48,427 nucleotides of DNA. Source: Basidiobolus meristosporus CBS 931.73 (taxonomy: Eukaryota; Basidiobolomycota; Basidiobolomycetes; Basidiobolales; Basidiobolaceae). The translations under genes and the position numbers were made by a program. Of the stretch, positions 23,672-34,817 are shown piece after piece. The stretch lies in assembly GCA_002104905.1 (NCBI GenBank), contig MCFE01000665.1, positions 1 to 48,427 on the forward strand. The letters are read 5' to 3'. How positions within the stretch are numbered: the stretch's first letter is position 1; each line of letters opens with the position of its first letter. Under the pieces are notes generated by a model. The model ran no database searches, was not told the origin of the DNA, and saw only the letters and a program-made list of their open reading frames with translations.

Positions 23672-24910
23672 ATGAACCACAGCGAAGAAATCACCACGAT
23701 CTTTGTTATCGGGTTCCCGGAAGATATGCTGGAAAGGGAATTCCAAAACATGTTCATTTTCTCGCCCGGCTTTGAAGCAGCGACCCTTAAGACGCCGCAG
23801 GCCAACGAGCCGGAGGACGGTGCCCGTAAACAAACCGTAAGTTTCGAGGCTCATTTTGTAGGGACTCCCCCACCCGCTGGATGTGATGTACTGACCCCCC
23901 TCCCGTAGATTGGTTTTGCCAAATTTCGCTCCCGACTCGAAGCTCTCCAAGCGCGAGATATCTTGAGTGGCAAGAAGGTCGATACCGAGCGTGGCTGCAT
24001 CCTGAAGGCGGAGATGGCGAAGAAGAACCTGCTGACCAAGAGAGGAGTGGTCACCGAAGCCCCCTTCGTCAACTCCAGCATGAATCTGGTCCAGGCATTA
24101 ACCCCGAACGGCGTGTTCAGCCTTGGAAAGAAGAAGTATCTTGGGGACCCTGCGCTAAACGCAGCATACGACAGTCTGTTCCCAGGAGGTCCGATTCTTC
24201 CCAGTGGCCTGCTTGCCTCGCCCCAGCCACCGATTCACGAATTCAGCATGGATTACGAGACGGCCAGTCTTGTCTCCTCATCACCCCCGTATGATGATGA
24301 GTCACTCGACACGCATGAAGAGACCAACCTTCCCAACGATGGCGCGCTTGGGACCAACGTTTCCCGAGTCGTCGGCTACAACCCCAAACGCTCCATGACC
24401 GCCCCGGCAACATTTGACGGCATCGACAACTCCTTCTCGTTCCCGAAATTCACCATCTCCACCTCGTTTGGACAGCCTAACCCAGTATTCGGAGGGGGTG
24501 CCAGCCTGTCCCCAACCTCCGATTTCCCGCCCTATCCAGTTGGCGGTGGAAGCGAGACGGTACTGTCAACCTCGTTGTCCTCGTCAAACTCCAACCCGTC
24601 GGCTATGCCGGCGATCACTCGAGTCAACTCCGGGGACCAAAACCCCCCATGTAACACCCTGTACGTAGGGAATCTTCCCATGAGCACCATGGAGGAGGAG
24701 CTACGCCAGTTGTTTTCCGCCCAGCCGGGGTACAAGCGGCTCTGTTTCCGGATGAAGCCCCACGCGGGCCCCATGTGCTTCGTCGAGTTCGAGGATATCC
24801 AGTTCGCCACCTACACGCTGCGTGAGCTGCAAGGACACCTTCTGAGCAACTCGATCAAGGGGGGGATCCGACTGAGTTACTCGAAAAATCCACTCGGGGT
24901 TCGAAGCTAA
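23672..24910 (+). CDS. Two-RRM RNA-binding protein, Scw1/Whi3 type
   Basis: Two exons, 23672-23836 and 23909-24910 (intron 23837-23908), encode 388 residues. RRM1 begins at residue 9 (TIFVIGFPEDMLEREFQNMF) and its second half (IGFAKFRSRLEALQARDIL) follows the intron. RRM2 is at the C-terminus (304-388): RNP2 LYVGNL, RNP1 MCFVEFED, ending LSYSKNPLGVRS, the signature ending of the Scw1/Whi3 family. The middle is Ser/Pro/Asn-rich and low complexity, typical of condensate-forming RNA regulators. Family members bind mRNAs to control cell-wall integrity (Scw1) or G1 entry and asymmetric mRNA localisation (Whi3). The start codon is the first ATG after a long pyrimidine-rich leader and puts the RRM at the very N-terminus, as in the family. 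Confidence 0.9.
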
Positions 24911-26627
24911 ATCGTAACATTCGTGTGAGCAGCATTGCATCTCAGCTCCATCAGATAGAGAGACCATTTTTCTAAAGTTCATTTCATATCCCATCGGCAT
25001 TCTATGAGCCCATGATCTAATCCTAGCAGCATCTATCTTTTCAATGAGTGGGACATCCATCCTACCCATCCAAGTAAGCAAGTAAACCCTCGAGTATCCA
25101 GACATCTCACCTTTACGAGAATTCATGTGATTAACCCTATAATGCTATTCCCATCCCCATCCCCATTCCCATCCCCATCCCCATCTTCCCCCTGAGTTCC
25201 AGAACCTCTGCCACATCCAAACCAGAATTCAGGTTGGATTGTCAGTCGAAGTAGTTCCTTCTCCAACGAAGTTCGTCGATTCAGCCGCCCCACCTCATGT
25301 AAATACCCTGAATCTTCCCCCCTACCACCGCCCGTTTTCATACGAACTTCGTGAGCGATGTTCTGCTCTCCTGCTCTGGGATCCATTTTCCACATCCACT
25401 TCATTTCCACTGTCATCTTCTCTTTCAACATCGGGATCACTCTATTTAAGCACAAATAAATCTTGATTACTGGTGAGATCCGAATGGGAGGGTGGAGCCG
25501 CGCGAGGGGAATTCAATTGGAGGAATAGGTGGCGACGGATAGGGGATGACAAGAGGGGGCTTGAAATGCGGGATGTGGGATGTGGGCAAGGGGAACAGGA
25601 AAGACACCAATAGCTCCCTCCATTCTGGCCAGCCAGTTAGATCCAGCGTCCAATGGGGCTACAGTATAGGGTTGGGTGACTGGTTTTGGAAGGCGAAACC
25701 TCCTGCCCCCTTATCCTCCCCATCCAGCAATACAACCCTCCATACGCATATTCCCTAACCATCGCGGTTTGGACTACTGGTGCACGCATCAGCGGGCCGC
25801 TCTTCGGTGATCCGCGGGAAGGTGCAGACGTCCCAGGGAAGCCTGAGCAAAGGTGAGGGATGGGGTGGGAATTGGTACAAGTTGACTGGCTACAGGACCA
25901 GCGGGCTCCAAGGGTCGAGAATCTCGTCCCCGCGAAACGGAAACCGATGCAGGCGATGGGTCGGAGATTTCCGGTCGGCATGGTCAGTATGCGGTGATCC
26001 AACATCACCTCCTCTCACCCACACCCACCACCTCCGACCCTATGTGCCAACCAAGAGATGGATCTCTACACCAGGTCAGATCACCATCACCCATTCACGG
26101 GGCAGTTATACTCCTAAGATGGGAGAAAGCAGGTAGATGGATTGATGAACCGAAGCTGAAGGGTTCCATATCCATGAAGCACATGAAACGATGTGCGGCC
26201 GGGGAGAGCGGAAAGAGCAAGGGGCGGAAAATGGAGATGGAAAGTAGGGATCCAAACGCCTCCCCGCCCCCGCCCCTCCAACAAATCTCTCGCAGTTTGG
26301 TACCACCTGGTTTTTATTCCCGTCAAAAGTCGCGAAGACACTCCGCTAGGAAAAGTGGGCATGGAAATAGATCAATGGGTCAATGGACGAGCGAGCCAGA
26401 TTGGGATTACGGTCGACGCTCATATATATATTTAAGGTGTATAGGGATGGAAACTAATTATTGGTGGGTGGGGGGGGGTGGAAGCTTGGAGGTCGGGAGT
26501 TCCGGAATAAATACGAACTCTTCGATGAAAAGGGGTTATAATGGGCAGTGGAGGATGTTGGCAACCATTCATTGACTGATGGGTGATTGTTCGTCTCAAA
26601 GGCCGACCTCCATACGTCGCATCCCAT
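24911..26627. other. Intergenic, convergent 3' regions; no recognised gene
   Basis: About 1.7 kb between the convergent RNA-binding and Voa1-like genes. It includes a short CCCATC-type microsatellite (25,147-25,187). Several ORFs of 70-190 codons occur (such as 25,994-26,575 plus), but they overlap each other on both strands, are low in complexity, and show no domain; I treat them as chance frames in G- or C-rich DNA. Confidence 0.5.
25147..25187. repeat. CCCATC-type microsatellite
   Basis: About seven imperfect copies of the hexamer CCCATC (variants CCCATT and ATTCCC) in tandem. It is noncoding, about 240 bases downstream of the RNA-binding gene stop codon. Confidence 0.85.
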
Positions 26628-27617
26628 TTAAGATCTCTTTTGCTTGACAGTCTCGAATCGAGTGGGCCCCTCGATGCTGGCCAACCAGCAGATTCCAACC
26701 AAGAGGATGAGAACCATGATGAATGTGGTCAACAAGCCGGTAAGGAGTCCTACGGTCCAGAATTTGCTGCGAAGCTCTTCGGCACGGCTGACATTCTTCC
26801 CTGGGTTGGTGGTGGGGCCGGGTGCGACTTGAGAAGGGCTAGGTGCGCTGGCAGAGGAGCCGCCGGGCACGTTGGCAGAGGAGCCGCTGGGTGCGCTGAC
26901 TGAGGGCCCGCTGGGAGAGGCAGTGGGAGCAGCGACAGGGGTTGAAGTGGGGGCAGGAGGCGCTTGGCGCTTCTGCAAATGGGCCTTACGATCTAACACG
27001 ACGACGTAATCCTGGGCTACAGCTTGAATGTGCTCCAGGGCCTTGTCAACGGCACCTATGAGAAACGGTGAGTTCATACGATCGGAACCTGCCACATCAT
27101 GACGCAAAGAAATATCAACCTTGAATTCCGGAGATGACATAGGAGGAATCGTCCTTCAAGTTGGCCACTGGAGAAAAAAGGGCTCGGTTAGGTTAAAGTG
27201 GAGCCTAAGGGAGTAAGTAGAAGCGTACCATCAGCAAGGTCCAAATGCTTGGCTCCACAGTTGCTCTTGATGCTCTCGACATTTTCGGCATGAGGAGTGT
27301 CGTCCGCAACCATACGCTAAGTGGTCAAATAGGGGGCTGCGTAAGTAAGAGGAGTACAACAATCATCGCTCGCCGCTTTACACCTACCTTGTGAAGAGAG
27401 AAGCTTGGGGAATCCAAGTACTCGGCAGTCTATGTGGGAGAAGGGAGGGAATGATTAGCCACGCCTATTCGGCCCTGACGAACACAGCGTTGCTGCCTGG
27501 ACATACCTGCTGCTTGTTGAGCACAAGGGCCACTTTAGCAGGGCACTCAGCATAGGCGGTGCTGACGACGGTGGTGGCCACCACAGCGAAAACTTTGAAG
27601 AGGCTGGAGGAACGCAT
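26628..27617 (-). CDS. Voa1/BIG1-like V-ATPase V0 assembly factor
   Basis: Five exons on the minus strand: 27617-27507, 27429-27388, 27316-27229, 27167-27120 and 27055-26628, giving 238 residues. The N-terminal signal peptide (MRSSSLFKVFAVVATTVV..A, residues 1-23) is followed by a luminal segment of about 110 residues with two cysteines, a Pro/Ser/Ala-rich linker (about 127-182), one transmembrane helix (197-224, TVGLLTGLLTTFIMVLILLV) and a short cytosolic tail ending KQKRS. The helix and the following SIEGPTRFE resemble the C-terminal domain of Ac45/Voa1/BIG1, which stays with the V0 sector of the vacuolar proton pump during ER assembly. KxKxx at the terminus fits a dilysine ER-retrieval signal. 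The luminal part is much shorter than in Ac45. The next gene upstream on the same strand is VMA5, another V-ATPase gene, which supports the call without proving it. Confidence 0.68.
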
Positions 27618-28667
27618 GGCTTGGTTGGTCTGAAAGAGAGGACTGAAATGAAAGGGTAGGAAGAACCAACGGAGAGAAAACGAAGTGGAAAAAGTCGACT
27701 GGCTACGGAGATCAAGGAATGTTAAATGATCGTGAAATTCACGCACTATGTAGTTCTCATATTTCCTTATTTTCCACAACGAACCCCTAACTTCGGATAC
27801 CCTTGCAACTTTATTCGCCACTTTTCAAATAGGTTCTCGAGCTGATGATGGAACAGCCCTTAGTTTAGTGGATCCATTGATTTCTACGGAGCCAGGGCGG
27901 ATCACAACCGGAAATCCTGGTTCAATGAATGACGATTTGTCCGGCTCGTGCAGAGCAGAATATTGTTTAGAGTTGAATCCATTGCCTAATATATACAGCC
28001 CAATTCATACAGGATATATGATGCCCTTTGAATTACAGCTAGATGGACTTCCATATATATCGATATATAGAATTTAAATTAACGATCCCATATTTCTTCT
28101 AATGAACATCCTTGCACCTTTTATATTGATACTGCCTTAAAGGGGCCGAGTCACTGTCTTCACACGTTTCTGGCACGTATACCTGGGATACAGGCATTTC
28201 TTCCCTACCTCACCACAACTCTGCTCAGGAAGTGCCGCCAAGAATATGCACCCACACCTCAGATGTGCCGCTTCTACCTGCAGGGTGCCACAAGCAATAA
28301 TAGGGCGAGGCCATTTATTTGAGTGGTGCCTCAACCCACCCAATCATCTATTCGGTGGGAAAACAAATAGGTGGCATGGTTGCGTCCGACAGCAAGTCAC
28401 AAAATCATCCTAGCTGGGCAGATGGCCTTCCCTGATCCTGGAAGGAAAGTTCTTTTCAATGTCCATCATGCATCTTTGATACAATGTCATCAGCTCCTGC
28501 AGACGATTCGGACTGTGATGTGTGCACAGCGGGCTCGAGAAGCCAGGAATAAAGCTCATTTATTGCGATGTAAATTAATGGTGCTTGGTGCTAAATGGAT
28601 GACATGCGCGAGAAATCATGGGTATTAGGTTTTGGGGCGGGATTGGCCCTGTCGGGTGTCTGGGTGC
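27618..28667. other. Intergenic, between VMA5 and the Voa1-like gene
   Basis: About 1.05 kb with no supported gene. The 27,618-27,850 part is the likely promoter and 5' UTR of the Voa1-like gene (minus strand). Short frames (27,868-28,077 plus, 28,371-28,628 plus) have no recognisable content. Confidence 0.5.
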
Positions 28668-30370
28668 TTATTTCTCTTTGTCAAAGACGGTCCAGGGGAT
28701 GTTGAACAGTACGAAGGGTGTGTATTCTCTATCGACTAGGCCTTGATACTCGTCCAATTGGTCATTCTTGTCGTCCTGCCCAAGGGATCCCCCAAGGCTG
28801 GCATATTTCTTTAATAGAAGATCACGGATCTTGCTTTCTCCCTTGGATTTGGGCTAGAGCACAAACGATCAATACGACCTCGCCGTAGGTTCAGTGGGTG
28901 GAATGCATACCTTGATCATAGCTGTGGTATAGTCTAATGGCAAGCCATATCGCAATACCGACTCAACGTAGACGCGTAAGACCTTGATGTGAATCCAAGA
29001 GGAGAATACCTCGCCAAAGCTAGTTTTGCACCATTGTAAAAGTGCTTTCTACAGTAGCCACACCGAGACTGCTTAGTGGCACGAAGAACTGGGGATTTCG
29101 ACAAAACCTTACCCATTGCTCTCTTTCGGATGCCTCGGTCTCCTCGTATTCCTTCTTGTCCTCCTCCAACTGCTCCTCGTTATACTCAAATTCGCGGACA
29201 ATGAATCTACCGCAAGGCCAGTTAGTGTCTGCCCGGCATAGCTGCCCAACGCATCTGGTCCTTACTTCTCTTCTCTGCATTTTAGGCTGAATTCGTTCGC
29301 CACGCGCTGGAAAACGTTGACGCTAAAGAGTCCGTAATCACCGTCTTCGGCGATCTTACTACAAGGTTGGTGGATTAGACATGCAATCGAACCATCTGAC
29401 AAACATTGTCTCACTTACACCGATGATCTAGGTACAACCATCTCGCTTAGGGTTTCGTATTTGGCGTCCCATTCCTTGTACAAGTTCCTTTGGAGAAACA
29501 AGGTTAACTAACCAACCGGGATGTGGGAATGACGGCGTGGGGAAACAAACTTGGGCACCGCGACAAAAAGGGTCTGAAGATATTCGGAGTTGAGGACGCA
29601 ATGTTCACGTTGAACAATATCTGCCAGGCCTCGTACGGCCAGGTTGCCACTAAAAGTGCGTTAGCAATGAGGTCATCGAGGTGAATGTGAGTGTTTCATA
29701 CGTTTGCTTTCTTTCAATGTTGGTTAGGGTACTCTTGACACCGTTGTATTGCGACATTTTAGCCTTCATGGAAGAGTCAATCGAGCTTCCTTCCTGTAGG
29801 ATTGGAAGAAGTGACCATTAATAATGAAAGGCGATTAATTCCAAGCAGACAAGCCACTTTCTTGGTTGATTAGTTCAGCGATTTCTTTTAAAGGTTTGTC
29901 AGCTCGGTATTTCATAGAATTCCACTGGAAAGATTTCAGAAAGTGATCGACAGGCTCTTTCGTATTCAAGTGGCGGTTATGGATAATGTTAGTCAACGTT
30001 GAAGGGTATACCAATAGCTCGGCCCAACTCACTCTCATTCACGGTCAATGCTTCCTCGAGCTGGGCCAAATCACCGCGTAACAAAGCCTTGAGGTTGTCA
30101 ACCATTTTTACCACAGTAGCCTCAAAGGCCTGGTCATACTTAATTAACTCGTCAGACAAAACAACCAAGGTGTCTAAGGTTCCAATCTTCAATACACAGT
30201 AACATTAAACATGAGGCAACGCTTGGGTAGGAATGAACACCGCTTACCTTGAACTCAGGAAGTTCAAGGGCATTGGCTTCAGCCATCTCGCTAACCGAGG
30301 AGCGTAAGCTCTGGAAAGAAGAGTCTTTGTTGCCGTTGGCAGGGACCGAAATGAGCCAGTATTGAGGCAT
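28668..30370 (-). CDS. VMA5: V-type proton ATPase subunit C (Vma5)
   Basis: Ten exons on the minus strand: 30370-30248, 30186-30033, 29956-29858, 29789-29702, 29649-29551, 29487-29419, 29358-29266, 29206-29113, 29048-28911 and 28853-28668; 380 residues, as expected for the family (380-392). Landmarks: MPQYWLISVPANG at the start, FQWNSMKYRADKPL, SSIDSSMKAKMSQYN, WDAKYETLSEMVVPRSS, KFIVREFEYNEEQ, SSWIHIKVLRVYVESVLRYG and the C-terminal VDREYTPFVLFNIPW. Subunit C bridges the peripheral stalks and the V0 a-subunit at the V1-V0 interface and is released during reversible disassembly on glucose starvation. The exon 3/exon 4 junction is uncertain: the donor after 29858 is weak, and two acceptors four bases apart (exon starting at 29793 or 29789) exist; only the second keeps the frame with that donor. 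All other junctions agree in frame. Confidence 0.95.
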
Positions 30371-33300
30371 TTGAAAGATGATGGCTTTGATGGGAGTACC
30401 ACTTGGGAGAGATTAGCTGAATGCTTTTGAGGAGAAGCCTAGTCCAATAATATTGCGAAAAACCGAAATCCCAGGGAATGGAAATGATTGGCTCGTCGAA
30501 ATGTGAAGACAGGGTTGAGTAGCAACGTTCAAGTGAGCAAATGCGATGCATTCCCAGGAAATAAAGTGGCATCGTATTGATCTACCACGGGTAGACTAAT
30601 ACAGTATCTATTGATCCCTAATTTAGGGAGGCAGAATCCAGGGCCGGCGAGAATTTCTTGATGGGCGTGTGCTATATGCTTATGAGGGTTTCCGATTTGG
30701 CGAAGGGTGGCTTTGTGGTGAAGGATGACCATGTAACCCGTTTAAAACCTTAACTGGCCATGCTTCATATTGAGTCTGGGTGAAGCCAATGAATTGGCAG
30801 ATCAGCAATTCCCAGATTCAATGCCTCCGGTCCACCAAGAACATTTGTGGAGTTTACTCAGGAAAGGCGACACAATCCATCAATCAAGCTCTGATTTGTG
30901 CACTCCCCGTAATGGCAAATCGTCGCCACTTCCTTTCTTCTGGAAGGAGGTGCCTGCCCAATTGCCATACAAGGGCCGGGTTGACAGTGGCTCTAATTGG
31001 GGCCATCCGGGAGAAGCTAGCACCTGGGCCTTCGCAGAATTCTTCTAGACAGTGGTGACTAGCCAACAACTGCTCCCAGCCAGCACTACTGATCGTATCT
31101 CTGGTGATCAGCCGATCCCCACAGAGTCACCTCGCACAAGAGTACATTTTGGGGTGAAGCTTGTCTTTAGCCTTTAAGCTTAAATATGTATAACATCAAA
31201 GGGGATGGATGTGCTCACCATGAAATCCTTACGAGAAGACACGGGATTGGGCAGTTCCAATAGGAAACTTCCATTATAAGTGAGTCGGTAATTTGGGTAG
31301 CACGATAGAATTCACTGCATCCACCCTGTGAGGCCCTAGGGTCGGACGATACAATGAATCCACCAGCATATGCAGAGAATGTTTCTTTTAAGAGCTCTCC
31401 GCCTGTCGATTCTCCTATAACAATTACAATTTCATTAAGTGGCACCTATCCAATTCAAGGGCTTAATTTCCTATTGAATCACTGGCTTCTTGGGAATACT
31501 GATCAGGCATATTTGCCCATCCAGCGGATAACCACATGTAGGGAGATGGTATCTGAAAGCGACCATTCCAGCGGGTCCACATAAACGCAGAAGCCTACAT
31601 TTAGGCATCTAGACATCGAGTGAGAGGGTCCTCCATTGTCTCTGGTTGATTTAACCTAGCTGTGTCGATTAACTTGGGCTGTTGTAGCTCCGGGTAGTCA
31701 CCATGCATGTCCAAGATACATGCCATTTCCTTAGCTTTCAGCCGCAACCACTATATTCCACGACACACGGGAATCACGTGATAGACCGTGTTTGTCGTCA
31801 CTGTATTCGCTGAGTTGATCAAGGTGGCACAATAGGGGATTAGCCTGATAGATCTAGGCAACAATTACGCAAATTTGTGATTTCGTTGGCGGAATAAATT
31901 CCTGGAACAATAGGAGTGTTTGTGTTGGCTATGGCAATCCTGTTGCGCTAACATTGCCCAGAAGCTCGAAGCGACCTATAGGCAAAAGCAATCCTGCCTT
32001 GGTGAAATAGGCCTCGGCTTTGGCGGCTGGGCAGTTCTTTCAAGAGGATGTGCTCGTTAACTTCAGCAACAGCGTTGCAGGTTCCACACTAATGCTTTCG
32101 ACTCAACATGCAAGTATCAGTCGTTCGTAAGTATTCTTCCAAGTGCCTTTGCCACATCTTGTTCTCTGGAACTCGTCGAAGTGCCACGGGGTTGTGACCA
32201 ACGAACAGGTGCTAAAAATGGATTAGTCAAATACTGGATCAGGATACGAAGAAAGCATGCTGCTGCTTTCCACTGGAGAAGATAATTATATCGATCATCA
32301 TGCTATCACTCCACCCTAAACCTTGCCACATTGTTGCGGCCAATGTACTGCCAAAGCCTGCTCCCAGGGAGAATCTCGGCTATCAGTCGCTATACTACTG
32401 CATACGAATTGTTACACCTCTAAGACCGGGATGTTTTAGTGTGAAAAAATCGACGCTCTTCCTTATCTCCTTACCAATAGATTCGTACCATGATCAGACA
32501 GCGCTATAATAGCAATCACCTGCGGATGAAAGCCAATACCACAAGATCGTTTGATACTGCAGCCCAAACACCGCTCGTTAAGAGGAGCAATGATTGGCAC
32601 TTCTCTGCTAATGGATTGTCACCAACAGACAGGCTATACATGATCAGAGGTAGACCAGAACCAGACATCACCACAGCACATAAGGGCTTGGATCCGATTT
32701 GAGCTGCCACCAACACAAATGGGCGAAAAATAGTGGGGTTCTACCTAGAGCATCTGATGGAGTTAGTCAGGTATCACGCGAATGCCCAGATGCGATCTAA
32801 TGTGTATAGTGTCTTGGCAACAGGGGTGGGAAAGCTTCCGAAGTGGCCCATTGGCGTGGCGGTCACCGAACGAATCCCAGTGTGGGCTTATGGGGAGTGC
32901 AAACAAAATTGGTCGGAGGCAGAGCACTTGATTGTAGGGTCGGGCTTTATTCAGCAAGATGCACGATGGGTGGTTGCTGAATCATGAAACCGCCTATTGT
33001 ACACCGAAAGTGCCTTCTCGATACCAGAAGGACACAAATCATCCGCACTTAACATTGAGACATATGACTAGGTAGTAAACGTCATACAAATGGGATGCTA
33101 CCAGCACCTAACCTTTTGTTCTGGTCTCAGACGCATTCAAGACCTTCTGGGTGAGATTTGCAGAAACACAAGCAGATCATCTCCACCTGTTCTGAGTCAA
33201 GCCTGACAAGTAGCCAATGCCAAATCTGGTGCTTCAACGGAGGTGCCATCCTACAACCGCAACGCGCCTGGTTTCCATTCCGTCCACCTGAACCTCTCAA

Positions 33301-33585
33301 TCGACAATTAGCATCAAAGTATCGGATTCATTTTAGAGACAGAAGTCTTAAATGGCATTAGTGTGATCATGCTACCTACAGCATGAGTCCTAATCCCGAG
33401 ATGCTGCATGAATTGTAGGTATTCGAAGTATTTGCGAGCCGCATGGTGTTCTTGGACAGTATAAAACCATACCTGCCTTAGAGGGGAGGGTCATTGACCT
33501 GACTTGTGCTCAAGTTTTCCTTTTGAACATCCAGCCTAAGGCCATTACTAACTCTTCTGCTACTTCGTGAACGTTCATATCTGGA
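30371..33585. other. 3.2-kb region without recognised gene
   Basis: Upstream of VMA5 and upstream of the small plus-strand gene at 33,586. CpG content is ordinary, unlike the repeat compartments. The frames seen include 31,445-31,215 minus (EIVIVIGESTGGELLKETF...), opposed by a plus-strand frame over the same bases, and 32,733-32,987 plus (ARWVVAES at its end). They are short, unflanked by convincing splice sites, and have no known domain. This could be an eroded gene, orphan exons or a noncoding RNA locus. The VMA5 promoter lies in the first few hundred bases. Confidence 0.45.
33460..33466 (+). promoter_or_regulatory. TATA box of the Tubby-like gene
   Basis: TATAAAA at 33,460-33,466, about 120 bases upstream of the ATG at 33,586, within a plausible promoter distance. 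It supports the plus-strand start chosen for this gene. Confidence 0.5.
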
Positions 33586-34170
33586 ATGCTATCGCAACAA
33601 AGAGACCTCAACTACATCGTGAACCCTCGCTACTCATTCCAGAACTCGGGTCGAAGCTACACCGAGATCGGAAGTGGCTTGCAGCGGTACTCACTCTCGC
33701 GAAAGAGCGCATTTTCTCGAACTATCCTCGTCAAGGACAACGCCGACCGCATCGCATATCTCCTTGCGAGGGAGTTGGGAATTCATGTGAACTACTCTTT
33801 CAAGGAAGGGCTCACCGAAAAGGTACTGTTCCAAGGGTCCCGGAAAGCGATCAAAAGCAGTATCACCTTCAAGAGCTCTCTACAGAACTTCGAGTTCGAG
33901 CTGAGCAAGGCGAAGATGTTCTCCTTCAAGTACCAGTTCAACTGGAACTCAGAAACATACCAGTGGAAGCGTATGGGCTTCGGCACATTCAGCATGGAGT
34001 GTATCTGCCTACGGACAGGTGTCAAATTTGCGGAGTATAAGTCGAAAGCCATGGCCTGGAAAAACCTCGGCACGCTGGAGATCTACCATTATGCCCTCCG
34101 CGATCCAGTACTACAATCACTGCTATTAACTACTTGTATGTTCCTCATAGATATATCACATGATTCATGA
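33586..34170 (+). CDS. Small protein, possibly Tubby-C-terminal-like fold
   Basis: An uninterrupted 194-residue frame starting MLSQQRDLNYIV and ending SHDS. The sequence alternates beta-strand-like segments: ARELGIHVNYSF, KSSITFKSSLQNFEFEL, FSFKYQFNWNSETYQWKRMG, then KSKAMAWKNLGTLEIYHYALRDPVLQ. The order of a W-K-R loop, an SKAM.....GTLEIY strand and then ALRDPxLQxLLL is reminiscent of fungal Tubby-C-terminal/LOR-like small proteins, whose members bind phosphoinositides or have unknown roles. This resemblance is from memory and weak. There is no signal peptide. A hydrophobic run (LQSLLLTTCMFLI) ends the protein. A TATA box 120 bases upstream and the length of the frame argue that it is a real gene. 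The GH46 gene follows 650 bp downstream on the same strand. Confidence 0.6.
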   Translation: MLSQQRDLNYIVNPRYSFQNSGRSYTEIGSGLQRYSLSRKSAFSRTILVKDNADRIAYLLARELGIHVNYSFKEGLTEKVLFQGSRKAIKSSITFKSSLQNFEFELSKAKMFSFKYQFNWNSETYQWKRMGFGTFSMECICLRTGVKFAEYKSKAMAWKNLGTLEIYHYALRDPVLQSLLLTTCMFLIDISHDS

Positions 34171-34817
34171 AATCTCCATCTCCTTCTACTAGTGAAGCCT
34201 GGTATTCACGTAGTATATGTAATTTCTGCCAAGGAGGCTTTATTTGTTTCGTGTTTGCATCGGTTCTTCCATCATGGCTTGGCATAACTGTGGGTGTAAT
34301 GTATCCGAAATACTACCCGAGTCTCATTAAATATTCCATTTTCTCCCCGACCTAACGGCCATTCAGATCCAGTTGACGTATCGGCGATCCATTTGCATGT
34401 TTCAATAAGTTTGCAACAGATTCGTAGCGCTTTAGCAGTATCGGTGACGGGGGGGTTTTCCCATAGTTAGACTCCAAAGAGTATGGTCACCAACGGGGCA
34501 GGACAGACGTGAGTCTCTGCTTTGAACAAGGCGGCGCTTCCAGAGAAGTGTAGCCATGGGTGTCGAATCCCCTCGGAGGCCATCGCCAATTCAAGAGTCA
34601 TGAACTCCAAAGGACCACGGGTGCTTCCGATGTTGACTCTTATTCCTGCCTATCTTGATACGTGGAAAGGCTCCGTTGTTTACGCATTAGCAGGCATGCA
34701 TGCACGACATTCCGCATACATATATATATTGGCCAGCATGCCGATGAATTGAAGATCATAGTAGCACAATCTATATCCACCCAATACAGTACAGTTATCC
34801 ACATCATAGGCAACTCC
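34171..34817. other. Intergenic region upstream of the chitosanase gene
   Basis: About 650 bp with no supported gene. An in-frame upstream extension to 34,662 exists for the chitosanase frame but would place 52 residues in front of an obvious signal peptide, so it is treated as 5' UTR. A TATA element is annotated at 34,719-34,730. Confidence 0.5.
34719..34730 (+). promoter_or_regulatory. TATA box of the GH46 chitosanase gene
   Basis: ACATATATATAT about 90 bases upstream of the chosen start codon at 34,818. Its position favours 34,818 over the upstream in-frame ATG at 34,662, which would lie before the TATA element. Confidence 0.5.

Noticed and set aside
25994-26575. 193-codon plus-strand frame
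   Set aside because: G- and A-rich low-complexity translation, opposing frames over the same bases and no start context; treated as chance.
26583-26903. Plus-strand frame opposite the Voa1-like C-terminus
   Set aside because: Antisense shadow of the Pro/Ser/Ala-rich linker exon.
34662-34817. Upstream in-frame ATG extending the chitosanase by 52 residues
   Set aside because: It lies before the best TATA element and would bury an obvious signal peptide inside the protein.
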